Notes under the pieces: model-generated
Told to the model about the DNA's origin: nothing
Database searches by the model: none
The model's input: only the letters and a program-made list of their open reading frames with translations
Made by a program: the position numbers and the translations under genes
Part shown: positions 1-7,412 of the stretch, one piece after another
How the letters are laid out: every line of letters starts with the position of its first letter
How positions within the stretch are numbered: the first letter of the stretch is position 1
From: Commensalibacter papalotli
GTDB lineage: Bacteria; Pseudomonadota; Alphaproteobacteria; Acetobacterales; Acetobacteraceae
Direction of reading: 5' to 3'
Assembly: GCF_947179115.1 (NCBI RefSeq)
Contig: NZ_CAMXCI010000001.1
Span: 124,001-188,000, forward strand
DNA length: 64,000 bases

Positions 1-332
1 AAGCAGATTATATTATGGCGATCTTATTAGGCTATACAAAGCCTCCCGCAGATTTTAAGCTTGATCAGGATGGACTATATTATAATCGATATTTTCCTGG
101 CCATCAAATTGCCATGAGGCCTCCATTGGTCAAGGGGGGTGTTCAATATACGGATGGTACGAATACAACGATTGAACAGCAAGCCAAAGATGTGACTACA
201 TTTTTGAGTTGGACAGCGCATCCACATCTGATAGAACGTCATCGTATTGGGATTATGGCCCTGATTTATGTGGCCTTTATTGCTGTCTTAACCTTTATTA
301 TAAAACGAAAAGTTTGGTCTAATGTCAAATAA
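1..332 (+). CDS. petC: cytochrome c1 of the bc1 complex, C-terminal part (5' end outside window)
   Basis: This is the C-terminal end of cytochrome c1, the membrane-anchored haem c subunit of ubiquinol:cytochrome c oxidoreductase. The reading frame is open from the window edge (ADYIM...). About 110 codons are visible, including the late c1 signature with YNRYFPGHQIAM and MRPPLV, in which the Met is a plausible haem ligand. A single C-terminal membrane helix (roughly LIYVAFIAVLTFII) is followed by a basic tail, which fits a periplasmic domain anchored by its C terminus. The haem-binding CXXCH lies upstream of the window. The stop overlaps the start of the next gene by 11 bases, which suggests co-transcription and coupling. 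The family call is firm; the symbol follows alphaproteobacterial pet naming. Confidence 0.9.
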   Translation, partial: ADYIMAILLGYTKPPADFKLDQDGLYYNRYFPGHQIAMRPPLVKGGVQYTDGTNTTIEQQAKDVTTFLSWTAHPHLIERHRIGIMALIYVAFIAVLTFIIKRKVWSNVK

Positions 333-1209
333 ACAAACACATGCTCAACCAGTTATTGGGATTATTGGTGGTTCTGGCCTGTATGATATTTCAGGATTAA
401 CCGATCAACAATGGGTCAAAGTGGAAACACCATGGGGCGATCCATCTGATGAGTTGTTGATGGGAAAACTTGAAGGGGTTTCTTGTGTATTTTTACCTCG
501 TCACGGTCGTGGGCACGTCATTTCCCCTACAGAGGTCAATTACAAAGCCAATATTGCAGCGATGAAAAAACTGGGTGTTACTGATATTGTTTCTGTGTCT
601 GCGGTGGGATCGTTAAAAGAGAAGTTGGCTCCTGGAACTTTTGTGGTGGTGGATCAAGTGATTGATCGTACTCGCCTAAGAGATAAAAGCTTTTTTGGCA
701 CAGGATGTGTTGCGCATGTTTCTTTGGCCGATCCTTTTTGTGATAGAATAGGACAAATATTATTTGATAATGCCAAAGAATTAGGATTATCGGTGGTTAA
801 AGGGGGGACTTACCTTGTGATGGAAGGACCTCAGTTCTCTACTCGTGCAGAAAGTAATCTCTATCGTTCATGGGGAGCATCAGTAATTGGCATGACGAAT
901 ATGCCAGAAGCTGCTTTGGCTCGTGAAGCAGAGATTTGTTATGCAACCGTGGCAATGGTGACGGACTATGATTGTTGGCACGAAGACCATGATGCTGTAA
1001 GTGTCGAGGCTGTGATTAAAACATTAACAGCCAATGCCAGCAATGCACGTTCTTTGGTTGAAAAAATCATTCCTAGTTTAGGAAAGCAAAGACCGGATTG
1101 TTCTGCTGGATGTGATCACGCATTAGAATATGCGTTAATGACAGCACCGCAAAAACGTGATCCTAAACTGGTAGAAGATTTAAAAACGATCGCTGGACGA
1201 GTTTTATAA
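322..1209 (+). CDS. mtnP: S-methyl-5'-thioadenosine phosphorylase
   Basis: A 295-residue purine nucleoside phosphorylase of the MTAP type, which splits 5'-methylthioadenosine with phosphate into adenine and 5-methylthioribose-1-phosphate in methionine/adenine salvage. The N-terminal phosphate-binding loop GGSGLYD lies at residues 16-22. FLPRHGRGH follows, then GPQFSTRAES and GMTNMPEAALAREAEICYA, the substrate-pocket segment that separates MTAP from PNP. Length and motifs match the family along the whole protein. The ATG overlaps the end of cytochrome c1 by 11 bases, so it is probably translated from the same mRNA. The cytosolic location is inferred because there is no signal or membrane segment. 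Confidence 0.93.
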   Translation: MSNKQTHAQPVIGIIGGSGLYDISGLTDQQWVKVETPWGDPSDELLMGKLEGVSCVFLPRHGRGHVISPTEVNYKANIAAMKKLGVTDIVSVSAVGSLKEKLAPGTFVVVDQVIDRTRLRDKSFFGTGCVAHVSLADPFCDRIGQILFDNAKELGLSVVKGGTYLVMEGPQFSTRAESNLYRSWGASVIGMTNMPEAALAREAEICYATVAMVTDYDCWHEDHDAVSVEAVIKTLTANASNARSLVEKIIPSLGKQRPDCSAGCDHALEYALMTAPQKRDPKLVEDLKTIAGRVL

Positions 1210-1232
1210 AAAATAGAATAGGAAAACCATGA

Positions 1233-1809
1233 ATGAATAAGCAAAATTTTAGAAATAAAAACGTAGTTATCGTTCATGGTTATGCAGCTCCATCTCAGTC
1301 ACATTGGTTTCCTTGGCTAAAGGAAACTTTAGAAAGCCAAGTTGCTGTCGTGACTATTGCTTGTATGCCCAACTCATCGACCCCTGACCCTGTGGAGTAG
1401 TTACAATATTTAGGACAACCTCTCTTTACCTTTAGATGAAAATACTATTTTTATAAGTCATAGTTTAGGGTGTGTCAGCGTGCTTAACTTTGTAAATAAA
1501 TCCTGTAAAGAGATCGATAGAATAGGGGGGTATATATTGGTTTCTGGTTTCACTGAACCATTAGAAACACTTCCATTTTTAAAAAGACATACAGATAGTA
1601 AGTTAGATTATAAGGCTTTACTATCCTTCACATAGCAGCGCGTTTCTATAATTTCTTCGAGTGATGAAATTGTTCAGCCAAAGCTTTTTGAAAATTTAGC
1701 CATAATACTTAAAGCACAGATCGTTTATGTTAAAAATGCTGGCCATTTTCTTGATAGGGATGGATATAAAGAATTTGCTAATATTTTGCCAATTTTAGAA
1801 GTTAAGTGA
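1233..1809 (+). pseudogene. broken RBBP9/YdeN-type serine hydrolase
   Basis: Conceptual translation gives a recognisable small alpha/beta hydrolase that is broken at several places. It begins MNKQNFRNKNVVIVHGYAA with the HGY oxyanion strand and a nearby HW. It meets an in-frame TAG near 1398 and a second stop near 1438. Homology resumes in another frame at about 1430 with ISHSLGC (nucleophile elbow GxSxG-like) and runs through LVSGF to a TAG near 1633. It then continues in the same frame to KNAGHFLDRDGY, the catalytic-His region, and ends at 1809. Nucleophile, His region and order match the RBBP9/YdeN family (about 190 residues). Two stops plus a frameshift make a sequencing error unlikely. 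A remnant of an ordinary accessory hydrolase is the simplest reading. Confidence 0.8.
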
Positions 1810-1898
1810 TATTAATACGAAACAAATTATCAAAGGTTGTTTCTCTGATAAGTTTTAAGAGTTCTTTATCGGTCACAAAGTTGATATGAATAAAGATA

Positions 1899-1938
1899 CT
1901 GTAAACTATTTTTTTGATAATATAGCGAGTGTTTACAG
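1899..1938 (+). promoter_or_regulatory. inverted repeat ending at the ribosome binding site of the secreted Cys protein
   Basis: CTGTAAAC (1899-1906) and GTTTACAG (1931-1938) are perfect 8-base inverted repeats separated by 24 bases. The right arm runs into the AGGA Shine-Dalgarno (1937-1940) of the gene starting at 1950. It could be an operator or an mRNA hairpin that limits ribosome access. Only the symmetry is seen; the function is inference. Confidence 0.35.
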
Positions 1939-1949
1939 GATAGAGCTTA

Positions 1950-2429
1950 ATGGTTCGTTTTGTTATAATGTTTACTTTTAGTTTGATGCTATCGTCTTAT
2001 GCTTTGGCAAAATCACCCAAATTATCTTCTTATCAGGTCGAAGAAATTTACCAAGGTAAAAATCATCCTGCGCAACAAGGTGACGAATATCGTTCTACCA
2101 CCCTTGAGCAAGTTTTGAACAGTAAAAAAGTTAATTGTGCTGGCCACTATATTATTTATATGGATAGTTGTGGGACAGGCGGTTGTATTCTATATGCTAT
2201 TGCAGATGCTATAACAGGAAAAAACATTGCCATTTTTCCAACCAGTTATATAGGAGACGTCGAGGATCAATATACGCCCAAGATTGATTGTAAAGTGAAT
2301 AGTAAACTTATTCATGTTTCTGGAGTAAATGCAGAAAGAACAAATCAATATCAGGATGATTATTTTATCTTGGAAAATAATCGACTTGTCAAAATAACTG
2401 GAGCGAATAAAGTTATTCGAAGTGAATAA
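1950..2429 (+). CDS. small exported protein with conserved-looking cysteines, function unknown
   Basis: A 159-residue protein with a Sec-type signal peptide: basic start MVRF, hydrophobic core and a probable cleavage after SSYALA. The mature part carries four cysteines, in NCAGHY, DSCGTGGC and IDC, which could form two disulfides in the periplasm. The start is supported by AGGAT eight bases upstream. I do not recognise a named domain. It sits alone between a decayed hydrolase and a convergent operon, so the neighbours give no clue. Composition is like the rest of the window. It could be a stand-alone periplasmic or surface protein; expression as a real gene is likely from start signal, length and signal peptide. 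Confidence 0.7.
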   Translation: MVRFVIMFTFSLMLSSYALAKSPKLSSYQVEEIYQGKNHPAQQGDEYRSTTLEQVLNSKKVNCAGHYIIYMDSCGTGGCILYAIADAITGKNIAIFPTSYIGDVEDQYTPKIDCKVNSKLIHVSGVNAERTNQYQDDYFILENNRLVKITGANKVIRSE

Positions 2430-2447
2430 AATTGGTTAAAATTGCAG

Positions 2448-2490
2448 GAAAAATAAAAAAAGCTCTTCTTACATTACGTCAGAAGAGCTA
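2448..2490 (-). terminator. terminator of the Old Yellow Enzyme gene
   Basis: Perfect 9-base arms AGCTCTTCT (2461-2469) and AGAAGAGCT (2481-2489) with an 11-base loop. On the minus strand the hairpin is followed by a T-rich tract (complement of the A tract at 2450-2460), as expected for a Rho-independent terminator of the minus-strand gene ending at 2545. The plus-strand side has no T run. Confidence 0.75.
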
Positions 2491-2544
2491 AAGAATGGGA
2501 TCATTTAACATATATTAGATTATATGGGGTGAGTTTTTTTAATT

Positions 2545-3624
2545 TCAATAGTCGGTATACCCTTTTTTTCCTTGAGTGAACCATGTTTCAGCATCATCAG
2601 GTGTAAATGGAATATCGTTTCTTATTTTATTCACAAGATCAGGATTGGAAATATAAGGGCGTCCAAATGCAACGCCGTCTGCTTGGTTATTTTCCATTAT
2701 TTTTTTTGCAGATGCGCCATTATAAGAACCATTAATGATGAATGGGCCATTAAAATTCTTTCGCATCGCAGGGGCGATTGGTGAATGTAAGTCATCGTCA
2801 GTTAAATCCGCCATGATGAAATTATTCTCACCTGGTCTTGGTTCACGCACCTCTAAAAAATTAATTTTTGCATTGCTCATCGCTTGTGAGGCTGCAATAA
2901 ATAGGGGTTCTGGATTGCTATCAAAAACACCTTGGATAGGTTCGTTAGGTGACAATCTAACTGAGGTCCGGTCTGAACCAACTGCTTGGCAAACAGTGTG
3001 AGTTACTTCCGTCAGTAGGCGAATTCTGTTTTCAATGCTTCCGCCATAATCATCAGTTCTGAGATTTGTACTATCTCTTAAAAACTGATCAATTAAATAA
3101 CCATTTGCAGCGTGAATCTGAACACCATCAAAGCCTGCTTCCATCGAATTTAAAGCAGCTTGACGATAGTCTTGTAGTAATCTTGGGATTTCTGCAACTG
3201 GTAATGCTCTGGCTTGTTCAAGCGGTTTTTTACCTTCATAAGTGTGTGTATGGCGAGGTGATGTTGTCGCGGAAGCAGAGATAGGTGAGGGGTGAAATGA
3301 AGGATGAACTGTTCGACCCATATGCCAAATTTGACAAATGATTTTTCCACCTTCTTCATGAACGGCTTTTACAATAGGCTTCCAAGCTTCAATTTGATCC
3401 TTATTCCAGATCCCTGGTGTATATGGCCAACCTAAACCTTCTTGTGAGATGCCTACACCTTCGGAAATAATCAACCCTGCACTTGCACGTTGTCGATAAT
3501 AGTCAACCATCAAAGGTGTGGGAATATGTTCTTTACTCGCACGTCCTCGCGTCATAGGAGCCATGATAATACGATTTGATGCATGAATTGCGCCCAACTG
3601 AATAGGGTCAAATAGACTTGGCAT
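2545..3624 (-). CDS. nemA: Old Yellow Enzyme family alkene reductase (NemA-like)
   Basis: A 359-residue FMN-dependent ene-reductase that uses NAD(P)H to reduce activated C=C bonds such as those of enals, quinones or N-ethylmaleimide-type electrophiles. It shows the family features in order: an N-terminal flavin segment APMTR (22-26), QIWHMGR near 98-104, the substrate-anchoring pair H171/N174 in QIHAANGYLIDQF, the DDYGGSIENR segment (191-200), and C-terminal GVAFGRPYISNPDL. Length is typical. It is the last gene of a minus-strand set with a NemR-like TetR repressor and a dienelactone hydrolase. A palindromic operator lies about 50 bases upstream, so induction by reactive electrophiles is likely. 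The symbol is by analogy to the E. coli nemRA pair. Confidence 0.88.
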   Translation of the reverse strand: MPSLFDPIQLGAIHASNRIIMAPMTRGRASKEHIPTPLMVDYYRQRASAGLIISEGVGISQEGLGWPYTPGIWNKDQIEAWKPIVKAVHEEGGKIICQIWHMGRTVHPSFHPSPISASATTSPRHTHTYEGKKPLEQARALPVAEIPRLLQDYRQAALNSMEAGFDGVQIHAANGYLIDQFLRDSTNLRTDDYGGSIENRIRLLTEVTHTVCQAVGSDRTSVRLSPNEPIQGVFDSNPEPLFIAASQAMSNAKINFLEVREPRPGENNFIMADLTDDDLHSPIAPAMRKNFNGPFIINGSYNGASAKKIMENNQADGVAFGRPYISNPDLVNKIRNDIPFTPDDAETWFTQGKKGYTDY

Positions 3625-3672
3625 AACGATAATTTCCTTTTTTGAAATATATTAAAAGTAAGTTAACAAAAA

Positions 3673-3689
3673 ATAGACCGGTCGTCTAT
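3673..3689. promoter_or_regulatory. NemR-type operator
   Basis: ATAGAC-CGGTC-GTCTAT is a perfect 6-base inverted repeat with a 5-base centre (3673-3689), in the gap between the TetR stop and the OYE start. Its TAGAC/GTCTA halves resemble the known E. coli NemR box. Its position suggests that the repressor made just upstream controls a promoter of the reductase gene. The palindrome is seen directly; the assignment to this repressor is inference. Confidence 0.65.
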
Positions 3690-3707
3690 ACTTTTATCAA
3701 AGTATTT

Positions 3708-4295
3708 TTATTTTTCCAAAATATTCATTGTATAACGAAGTGCAATTTTGAAGGGGTGTTTATTTCTTTGGATTTTTGTAAGTAAACTGGCTCCAAGCCA
3801 TTGTTGATATAATTCTTGTGCTGTTAAATCAGGATTTAGATGATCGGGTATTGAGCCATCTTGTTGGCCTTTATATATGACGCTGGCGATTAAAGTTAGA
3901 ACTTTATCGATGCCTTTACAGAATTCATGACGCATTGCTTCAGAAAAATCAGCTACCTCAGAACTTAATTTTACAACCAAACATCGACCTTCGTAATCAT
4001 TATTGCATTGATTTTCATTCCAATTTTCCCAACAGCTCAATAAACGTTCTTTACCCGATAGATCAGGAGTATTAAATAATGTAGAAAGGTGAGTTGTATA
4101 TTGATCCATATAATATTGAATAACAGCAACGCCGTAATCTTCTTTAGAGTCGAAGTAATAATAAAATGACCCTTTAGGAATCCCTGCTTTTTTTAAAAGT
4201 TCAGTTAGTCCAACATTGGTAAATCCGTGGCTCGCAAAGATTTCTTGTCCAGTTTTTAAAAGTAAATTTTTTTTATTATTAGGTATAGAGTTCAT
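3708..4295 (-). CDS. nemR: TetR-family repressor, NemR-like electrophile sensor
   Basis: A 195-residue TetR-type repressor counted from the Met at 4295; the open frame reaches 4334, but the extra residues (MLLKLIIKRSQII) do not fit the family. The helix-turn-helix lies at about residues 10-55, with GFTNVGLTELLKKAG and the signature KGSFYYYFDSKEDYG. The ligand region has the NemR-like stretch YEGRCLVVKLSSEV; its C105 aligns by position with the redox-sensing Cys106 of E. coli NemR, and C88, C97 and C126 are also present. It lies upstream of and co-directional with the OYE gene, as in nemRA. It likely releases DNA when modified by quinones, aldehydes or hypochlorite. Sensor chemistry is inferred from the family. 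Confidence 0.8.
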   Translation of the reverse strand: MNSIPNNKKNLLLKTGQEIFASHGFTNVGLTELLKKAGIPKGSFYYYFDSKEDYGVAVIQYYMDQYTTHLSTLFNTPDLSGKERLLSCWENWNENQCNNDYEGRCLVVKLSSEVADFSEAMRHEFCKGIDKVLTLIASVIYKGQQDGSIPDHLNPDLTAQELYQQWLGASLLTKIQRNKHPFKIALRYTMNILEK

Positions 4296-4367
4296 AATTA
4301 TTTGAGATCTTTTTATTATTAGTTTAAGAAGCACTATAAGTGTAAATATTGCGCTTAATGTTGAGTT

Positions 4368-5030
4368 TTATAAGTTTTTTGCAAAAAAATCTAAAGTTCT
4401 TTGTTGAGCTAATTCATAAGCTTCTTTGTGAAAACTTGCACGTGCTTGGCATCCAAAACCATGATCGGCATTTTTATAAACATAAATATCGACATCATTA
4501 TAGGTGCGTTCGATTTTTTCAATCGCATCCAAAGGAATACTGTGATCAAGCTCGCCAAAATGCATTTGCACAGGGCAATGATGAGGATGATCAAGTAATG
4601 AAGGAATCATCGCTCCATACCAACAGCTTGCTGCGGAAAAGAGTTTTGTTTCTGTGGCCGCGCGCCAACTTATGCTGCCACCCCAGCAATATCCTACGAT
4701 GCCTATTTTGTCATAATTCAGATGCTGAGCCGCGGCAATAATATCCAACAAGGTTTTTTCAGGTTCAATTTTTTTTCTTAATTCGATCCCTTGCTTCATA
4801 TCTTCTGCTTCATAACCCAGTGAAACATTGCGTTCAGCCCGGTCAAATAAAGCAGGGGAAATAATATGATAGCCATGTTTGGCAAAATTATCGCAAACAT
4901 CACGAATATGAGGATTAACCCCAAATATTTCTTGTAATACAACTAACCCAGCCAAAGGCTTTGCGGGGATATGCTCATAAGCATTTAAAATATGCTGATC
5001 AGAAGTTGTTAATTGAATATCACGTTTCAT
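4368..5030 (-). CDS. dienelactone hydrolase family protein
   Basis: A 220-residue alpha/beta hydrolase of the dienelactone hydrolase (carboxymethylenebutenolidase) family. The Cys-Asp-His triad can be read: C115 in GYCWGG, D162 in GELDHSIP and H190 in NADHGFG, with E34 in QEIFG, a position that often pairs with the resting thiol. There is no signal peptide, so it is cytosolic. It is first of three minus-strand genes (hydrolase, NemR-like repressor, OYE) with a 72-base gap to the repressor, so an electrophile or lactone detoxification unit is plausible. The true substrate cannot be told; the family also includes general carboxylesterases. Confidence 0.85.
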   Translation of the reverse strand: MKRDIQLTTSDQHILNAYEHIPAKPLAGLVVLQEIFGVNPHIRDVCDNFAKHGYHIISPALFDRAERNVSLGYEAEDMKQGIELRKKIEPEKTLLDIIAAAQHLNYDKIGIVGYCWGGSISWRAATETKLFSAASCWYGAMIPSLLDHPHHCPVQMHFGELDHSIPLDAIEKIERTYNDVDIYVYKNADHGFGCQARASFHKEAYELAQQRTLDFFAKNL

Positions 5031-5151
5031 AAATAAAACCCTTACTCTGTAATATAATGCGTAAAAATTAAGAATAATATAGATTATTCTAAGATATGTT
5101 TCAAATGATGGTTTTAATGAGAATTTGTGGCTGAAATAGATTTAAATTTTC

Positions 5152-5180
5152 TTGACAATGTCTTAAGCAATACATAAATT
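5152..5180 (+). promoter_or_regulatory. candidate groESL promoter
   Basis: TTGACA (5152-5157), a 17-base spacer and TAAATT (5175-5180) form a plausible vegetative promoter about 125 bases before groES. No CIRCE element (TTAGCACTC-N9-GAGTGCTAA) and no clear RpoH -10 (CCCCAT-like) was found here. Confidence 0.45.
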
Positions 5181-5190
5181 AAACAATGAA

Positions 5191-5213
5191 ATATCAATTT
5201 ATATTATTGATAT
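5191..5213. promoter_or_regulatory. dyad just downstream of the groESL promoter
   Basis: ATATCAAT (5191-5198) and ATTGATAT (5206-5213) are perfect inverted repeats with a 7-base spacer. They start about 10 bases after the proposed -10 box, where an operator would sit. The sequence is not CIRCE. It may be a repressor site, or chance in AT-rich DNA. Confidence 0.35.
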
Positions 5214-5253
5214 ATCTTGGAGTAACGCGGCAATACGCGCGTAGTTAAAACCC

Positions 5254-5282
5254 ATAATGCTGCTTTCATAGAAGGGCATTAT
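5254..5282 (+). promoter_or_regulatory. hairpin in the groES 5' leader
   Basis: The leader folds into ATAATGC(5254-5260)/GCATTAT(5276-5282), a two-base bulge, then CTTTC(5263-5267)/GAAGG(5271-5275) with a 3-base ATA loop: 12 pairs including one G-U. The stem ends ten bases before the GGAG ribosome binding site (5293-5296). It may be an mRNA-stabilising or temperature-responsive leader element. The fold is read from sequence; the function is not shown. Confidence 0.5.
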
Positions 5283-5304
5283 ATAGAAATATGGAGCGAT
5301 CCAA

Positions 5305-5595
5305 ATGACGAATTTTCGTCCTCTACACGACCGTGTGGTCGTTCGCCGTTTAAATGGTGAAGAAAAAACTGCTGGTGGTATTATCATTCCAGAAACAGCA
5401 AAAGAAAAGCCTCAAGAAGGTGAAGTCGTTGCCGTAGGACCTGGTGCTCGTAACGAGCAAGGTCAAATTGTTGCCCTCGATGTTAAAGCTGGTGACAAAG
5501 TATTGTTCGGCAAATGGTCAGGCACAGAAGTAAAAATCAATGGTGAAGATCTTCTGATCATGAAAGAAAGCGATATTATGGGGATTGTTGGTTAA
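5305..5595 (+). CDS. groES: co-chaperonin GroES
   Basis: The 96-residue Hsp10 subunit that caps the GroEL chamber. It begins with FRPLHDRVVVRR, has the mobile loop around EKTAGGIIIPETAKEKPQEG (about 20-40), and ends with ESDIMGIVG. Full length for the family. GGAG lies eight bases before the ATG. It is transcribed with groEL 68 bases downstream and probably controlled from the structured leader upstream. Cytosolic. Confidence 0.97.
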   Translation: MTNFRPLHDRVVVRRLNGEEKTAGGIIIPETAKEKPQEGEVVAVGPGARNEQGQIVALDVKAGDKVLFGKWSGTEVKINGEDLLIMKESDIMGIVG

Positions 5596-5663
5596 TTCCA
5601 CAATTCTATCAATAAGTGATTAGCTTTATTTTTGACTTTATACTTTAATTGGAGAAATGAATT

Positions 5664-7319
5664 ATGGCAGCCAAAGATGTAAAATTTGGTTCTGATGCTC
5701 GTCAACGTATGTTGCGTGGTGTTGATATCCTTGCTGATGCAGTAAAAGTAACATTAGGTCCAAAAGGGCGTAACGTTGTTCTTGATAAAAGCTTTGGTGC
5801 ACCTCGCATTACTAAAGATGGTGTATCTGTTGCTAAAGAAATCGAACTTGCTGACAAGTTTGAAAATATGGGCGCACAAATGTTGCGTGAAGTTGCTTCT
5901 AAAACCAACGATATTGCTGGTGATGGTACAACAACAGCAACCGTATTGGCTCAAGCAATCGTTCGTGAAGGTTTAAAATCAGTTGCTGCTGGTATGAATC
6001 CAATGGATTTAAAACGCGGTATTGATAAAGCTGTTGGCGTTGTTGTTGAAGAACTACAATCAAAAACAAAAAAGATTTCTACACAATCTGAAATTGCTCA
6101 AGTTGGAACAATTTCTGCAAATGGTGAAACAGAAATCGGCGAAATGATCAGCAAAGCCATGGAAAAAGTTGGCAAAGAAGGCGTGATCACTGTTGAAGAA
6201 GCAAAAGGTCTACAAACAGAACTTGATGTTGTAGAAGGTATGCAATTCGATCGTGGATATATCTCTCCATACTTTGTAACTAATTCAGAAAAAATGACAG
6301 CTGATTTAGACAATCCTTTAATCTTGATCCATGAAAAGAAGTTATCTTCTTTACAACCTATGCTTCCATTATTGGAAAGCGTTGTTCAAAGTGGTCGTCC
6401 ATTATTGATCATTGCTGAAGATATCGATGGTGAAGCATTAGCAACTCTAGTTGTTAACAAATTACGTGGTGGTTTGAAAATCGCTGCTGTTAAAGCTCCT
6501 GGTTTTGGTGATCGTCGTAAAGCAATGTTGGAAGATATTGCTATTCTTACTGGCGGACAAGTTGTTAGTGAAGACCTTGGCATTAAACTTGAAAGCGTTA
6601 CTTTGAAAATGCTTGGTAATGCTAAAAAAATTCATATCGACAAAGAAAACACCACCATTGTTGAAGGTGCTGGTGATGCTGATCAAATTAAAGGTCGTTG
6701 TAACCAAATCCGTGCACAAGTTGAAGATACAACTTCTGACTATGACCGTGAAAAATTACAAGAACGTTTAGCTAAATTAGCTGGTGGTGTTGCTGTTATT
6801 CGCGTTGGTGGCTCTACCGAAGTTGAAGTGAAAGAACGTCGTGATCGCGTTGATGATGCTTTACATGCAACTCGTGCTGCTGTTGAAGAAGGTATTGTTC
6901 CTGGTGGTGGTACAGCACTTGCTCGTGCATCATTGAAACTTGCTGAAATTGCATCTCATACCAATGATGATCAACGTGTTGGTGTAGAAATCATTCGTCG
7001 TGCATTGCAAACGCCATTACGTCAAATCGCAGAAAACGCTGGTGAAGACGGTGCTGTAATCGCTGGTAAAGTTCTTGAAAATAACTCTTATAGCTTCGGT
7101 TTCGATGCTCAAGAGGGTGAATATAAAGATCTTGTTCAAGCTGGTATTATTGATCCAACCAAAGTTGTTCGTACAGCATTACAAGATGCAGCATCTATTG
7201 CTGGTCTATTGATTACAACCGAAGCTATGGTTGCTGAACGTCCAGAAAAGAAATCTGACGCTGGTGCAGGAATGGATGGTATGGGCGGAATGGGTGGTAT
7301 GGGCGGAATGGGCTTCTAG
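5664..7319 (+). CDS. groEL: chaperonin GroEL
   Basis: The 551-residue Hsp60 chaperonin that folds client proteins in an ATP-driven double ring with GroES. The ATP-binding LGPKGRN (31-37) and GDGTTTATV with catalytic Asp87 are present. The apical domain contains GFGDRRKAMLEDIA, and the C-terminal tail is the usual GGM repeat ending in GMGF. Length is normal. The ATG is preceded by GGAGAAATGAATT. Only one groEL is seen in the window. Codon choice is strongly biased to T/A-ending codons, as expected for a very highly expressed gene in this AT-rich genome. Confidence 0.98.
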   Translation: MAAKDVKFGSDARQRMLRGVDILADAVKVTLGPKGRNVVLDKSFGAPRITKDGVSVAKEIELADKFENMGAQMLREVASKTNDIAGDGTTTATVLAQAIVREGLKSVAAGMNPMDLKRGIDKAVGVVVEELQSKTKKISTQSEIAQVGTISANGETEIGEMISKAMEKVGKEGVITVEEAKGLQTELDVVEGMQFDRGYISPYFVTNSEKMTADLDNPLILIHEKKLSSLQPMLPLLESVVQSGRPLLIIAEDIDGEALATLVVNKLRGGLKIAAVKAPGFGDRRKAMLEDIAILTGGQVVSEDLGIKLESVTLKMLGNAKKIHIDKENTTIVEGAGDADQIKGRCNQIRAQVEDTTSDYDREKLQERLAKLAGGVAVIRVGGSTEVEVKERRDRVDDALHATRAAVEEGIVPGGGTALARASLKLAEIASHTNDDQRVGVEIIRRALQTPLRQIAENAGEDGAVIAGKVLENNSYSFGFDAQEGEYKDLVQAGIIDPTKVVRTALQDAASIAGLLITTEAMVAERPEKKSDAGAGMDGMGGMGGMGGMGF

Positions 7320-7377
7320 TCCAACGTTAATACCCTTATTAGCTTGATAAATAAAAAGAGGGACGCCTCTTAAAGTT

Positions 7378-7412
7378 AAAAACCGCTACTTTTCAAAAGT
7401 AGCGGTTTTTTA
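7378..7412 (+). terminator. groESL terminator
   Basis: A strong stem pairs AACCGCTACTTTT with AAAAGTAGCGGTT across a very short loop, followed by a T run (about 7404-7411). A smaller hairpin (AAGAGG/CCTCTT near 7356-7371) precedes it. This is a typical Rho-independent terminator after groEL. Confidence 0.9.

Noticed and set aside
5100..5304. CIRCE element or RpoH promoter for groESL
   Set aside because: Looked for TTAGCACTC-N9-GAGTGCTAA and CTTGAA/CCCCAT patterns; neither is present.
5702..6719. Several antisense frames inside groEL
   Set aside because: Mirror frames of a highly biased gene; no independent start signals.
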